Shown here piece by piece: positions 4,578-6,838 of a DNA stretch of 6,838 nt. The DNA lies in assembly GCA_947174155.1 (NCBI GenBank), contig CAMWHX010000055.1, forward strand, positions 1 through 6,838, in the 5' to 3' direction. Numbering within the stretch: position 1 is the first letter of the stretch; each line of letters begins with the position of its first letter. Origin of the DNA: an uncultured Porphyromonadaceae bacterium (GTDB lineage: Bacteria > Bacteroidota > Bacteroidia > Bacteroidales > Muribaculaceae). The position numbers were made by a program, and so were the translations under genes. The notes under the pieces are model-generated. The model did not search any database. It was not told the origin of the DNA and saw nothing but the letters and a program-made list of their open reading frames with translations.

Positions 4578-6838
4578 ATGAAAACAGGAATTACAGTATG
4601 GATATGGTCTCTCTTGTCTTTGTTGCTTCTGGGTGTTACGGAGGCTTCGGGGAGCGGATCCGTGCCTGTCCGTAATTTCATGCGCGATGACTATGATGCA
4701 GGGCCGCAAAACTGGGTTGCCGTGCAGGACTCCGCCGGGGTGATGTATGTGGCCAATCGTGACGGAATGCTTGTCTTCGACGGCCAGCGCTGGCACAAGC
4801 ATTATCTGTCCAACTATACGACGGTCCGCACCCTCTGCTACGATCGCGAGAAAAATCGTATATATGCTGCCGGAACGCAGGAGCTGGGATATTTCGCACC
4901 CTCGAAGCGCACCGGAGAGCTTGAATACACTTCGATGATGCCGATGTTCGGCGGTAAGGTGCCACCCTTCACCGAGGTCTGGAATATATTCCGTACGCCG
5001 AGGGGGGTATGGTTTCAGAGTGACTATCATCTCTATCTGAAACCGGAGGGCACATCCGGTTTCAGGGTGATTTATGCACCCGGACGCATATCGAGATCCG
5101 CAGTCATAGACGGGCATGTGGTCGTGGCGACCGATGACGGCCGCCTCCTCCATGTGGCGGGTGAGGAATTCAAGGCCATCCCCGGCACGGAGGCTCTCGC
5201 AGGCAAAAAGGTAGTTGGTCTGCTACCCCTGCGTGGAGACAAGATGCTCGTGGTGACCTCTGTCGACGGCTTATGGGTCGCAGACGGAGAGACTGTGAGG
5301 CCACTTGAGAGTGATATCAACGGTTTTCTGAGGGAGAATCAGGCGTTCTGCGCCGCCACCGATGGAGATGATTATATCTTCGGGACGGTCAACTGCGGTG
5401 CCGTGATCAAGAATATCTCTACCGGACAGGTCACCTATATCAACCGCGACAACGGTCTTCAGAACAATACGGTGCTCGGCGCCGGGTTTGACCGCCGCCA
5501 CAACCTCTGGCTCTGTCTCGACAATGGGCTCGATTACGCGGTCTACAACTCCCCCCTTACGAATCTTGTCGGCCCGAACAATGCTGTCGGAGCCGGATAT
5601 GCCTCACTGCGACGTGGAGATATGCTCTATTTCGGTACGAACCAGGGTCTCTACACCACTCCGTACCCTATACCCACATCACCGGGACTTCTCCCGCTGA
5701 AGCGTGTCCTGCACGGCCAGATATGGTCACTCACTACGGATGGCAGGACAATCTTTGTGGCCGGAGATGCGGGAATATACACCGACGACGGACACGGCTT
5801 CACCAAGATTGCGGGGGCGCCGGGTGCCCATATGGTCATGGCGCTTCCCGACAATCCCGATATGGCACTCGCCTCCACATATGACAGTTTTCATCTCCTG
5901 GCCCGCGAGGGGGGACGATGGGTAGACCGCGGGCGTGTCTCGGGTTATGACGATATCGGAGGTCATTTCCTGCGGGACAAGTCGGGTGATATCTGGATCG
6001 CCCACTGGCGCAAGGGGGTGTATCGTCTGCGACTCAACATAGAGCATCAGCGCTTCGAACGTCTGCAGCTCTACAATACCTCTGAAGGACTTCCCGACAA
6101 CAGTGACAACAGTATCGCGTTGTATGACGGGCGTCTGATAGTCTCCACCCGCCGTGGTATATATACTTATGATTCCGCCACTGACAGGATGATGCCTGAC
6201 CGGGTATTGTCAAAAGTCTTTCCGAAGGATATGACCGGCACGGTGCATCCCCTCATGGACGGCTCGCTTGTCATGGCGGGTGCCAAAGGTCTGTCGATAG
6301 CACGCAGGATCGGTGAGGACACCTATGCCCTCGACACCGCATCGCTGAAGTCTGTCACACGGAATATAATCCCCGGATATGTGGATATCTATTCCGTGGA
6401 TAACCGCCGTGTGATCGTCTCCAATCAGGATGGGTTCTGGGGTATAGATATCAAGGGGACACGGAAGATCCCCTCACTTCATGAGCGTCCCTTCGTCAGC
6501 GCGGTCTATGCCGACCGGGATTCACTTGTATACTCTTATGACCCCGCCGGTAGGGGTGAAGACCGGGAATTGCGGCTGCCATATTCACTGCGATCTCTGC
6601 GGTTCAGTTTCGGATTTCCCAACTTCCGGTCTGCCTCGGCGGTTGAGTTCAGTTCATGGCTTGAGGGATACAACAAGGGATGGAGCCCCTGGTCGGAGGA
6701 GTCGATGCGTGAGTACACGCACCTCTCCCCGGGGCATTATATTCTTCATCTGCGTGCCCGGGATGTGCAGACCGGCAGTATCGAGGAGACTTCGCTTGAT
6801 CTTGTGATTCTCCCCCCGTGGTATCGGACAGTGTGGGC
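4578..6838 (+). CDS. Periplasmic propeller/triple-tyrosine (Y_Y_Y) sensor-regulator, C-terminal output half off window
   Basis: One open frame of 753 codons runs off the right edge. It begins with a signal peptide or anchor (MKTGITVWIW, then SLLSLLLLG). VRNFMRDDYDAGPQNWVAVQ (31-50) resembles the start of a Bacteroidota sensor group often called triple-tyrosine-motif regulators. I count 14 propeller repeats of the type hydrophobic strand-(D/G)G-hydrophobic strand, for example GVMYVANRDGMLVFDG (54-69), NLWLCLDNGLDYAVY (309-323), MLYFGTNQGLYT (349-360), LIVSTRRGIYTYDS (520-533) and RRVIVSNQDGFWGID (610-624). That number fits two seven-bladed propellers. A Y_Y_Y domain follows at about 665-745 (FSSWLEGYNKGWSPWS at 691-706, YTHLSPGHYILHLRARD at 713-729). 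The end, LPPWYRTVW, is the usual lead into the transmembrane helix. The unseen output is either a LuxR-type helix-turn-helix after a coiled coil, which I favour from the QNW-type N-terminus, or histidine kinase-receiver-AraC modules. It is divergent from the transporter operon and is probably its ligand-responsive activator. The start at 4578 is the Met that supplies the signal peptide. Confidence 0.9.
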   Translation, partial: MKTGITVWIWSLLSLLLLGVTEASGSGSVPVRNFMRDDYDAGPQNWVAVQDSAGVMYVANRDGMLVFDGQRWHKHYLSNYTTVRTLCYDREKNRIYAAGTQELGYFAPSKRTGELEYTSMMPMFGGKVPPFTEVWNIFRTPRGVWFQSDYHLYLKPEGTSGFRVIYAPGRISRSAVIDGHVVVATDDGRLLHVAGEEFKAIPGTEALAGKKVVGLLPLRGDKMLVVTSVDGLWVADGETVRPLESDINGFLRENQAFCAATDGDDYIFGTVNCGAVIKNISTGQVTYINRDNGLQNNTVLGAGFDRRHNLWLCLDNGLDYAVYNSPLTNLVGPNNAVGAGYASLRRGDMLYFGTNQGLYTTPYPIPTSPGLLPLKRVLHGQIWSLTTDGRTIFVAGDAGIYTDDGHGFTKIAGAPGAHMVMALPDNPDMALASTYDSFHLLAREGGRWVDRGRVSGYDDIGGHFLRDKSGDIWIAHWRKGVYRLRLNIEHQRFERLQLYNTSEGLPDNSDNSIALYDGRLIVSTRRGIYTYDSATDRMMPDRVLSKVFPKDMTGTVHPLMDGSLVMAGAKGLSIARRIGEDTYALDTASLKSVTRNIIPGYVDIYSVDNRRVIVSNQDGFWGIDIKGTRKIPSLHERPFVSAVYADRDSLVYSYDPAGRGEDRELRLPYSLRSLRFSFGFPNFRSASAVEFSSWLEGYNKGWSPWSEESMREYTHLSPGHYILHLRARDVQTGSIEETSLDLVILPPWYRTVW

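Overview
This window looks like the regulatory core of a Bacteroidales (Bacteroidota) polysaccharide or glycan utilisation locus. The evidence is a SusC/RagA-type TonB-dependent transporter gene followed by a SusD/RagB-type lipoprotein gene, a divergent periplasmic propeller/triple-tyrosine sensor gene, Bacteroidota-type promoter boxes (TTTG and TAnnTTTG) and starts without Shine-Dalgarno sequences. The genes are fairly GC-rich by eye with frequent ATA isoleucine codons. That would suit Muribaculaceae or Rikenellaceae/Alistipes-like gut bacteria, but the genus cannot be fixed from this window.

Layout. Positions 1-1026 (minus) hold the N-terminal 342 codons of a SusD-like surface lipoprotein whose C-terminus lies off the left edge. 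After a 45-bp gap, 1072-4212 (minus) is a complete 1046-residue SusC-like outer-membrane transporter. The two genes are co-oriented and form a transporter operon read right to left. Positions 4213-4577 are a 365-bp divergent control region. It holds a well-matched minus-strand promoter for the transporter operon with a leader of about 126 nt, an 8-bp inverted repeat around the -7 box, three ACCTCTACA direct repeats in 11-bp register just upstream, a perfect 12-bp palindrome and a likely plus-strand -7 box. Positions 4578-6838 (plus) are the first 753 codons of a periplasmic sensor-regulator. It has a signal peptide, 14 recognisable propeller repeats and a Y_Y_Y domain, and the window ends where the transmembrane helix should begin.

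How the parts work together (inference). The SusC-like barrel and SusD-like lid bind and import an oligosaccharide or similar ligand. The divergent sensor detects a breakdown product in the periplasm and switches on the transporter operon, probably through the repeat array at about -53 to -94 of the transporter promoter. The transporter lacks the N-terminal STN signalling domain, so sigma/anti-sigma control through the transporter is unlikely, which fits regulation by the divergent sensor. The substrate cannot be deduced because no enzyme gene is in view.

The protein families are well known. The least explained part of the window is the control region between the divergent genes.
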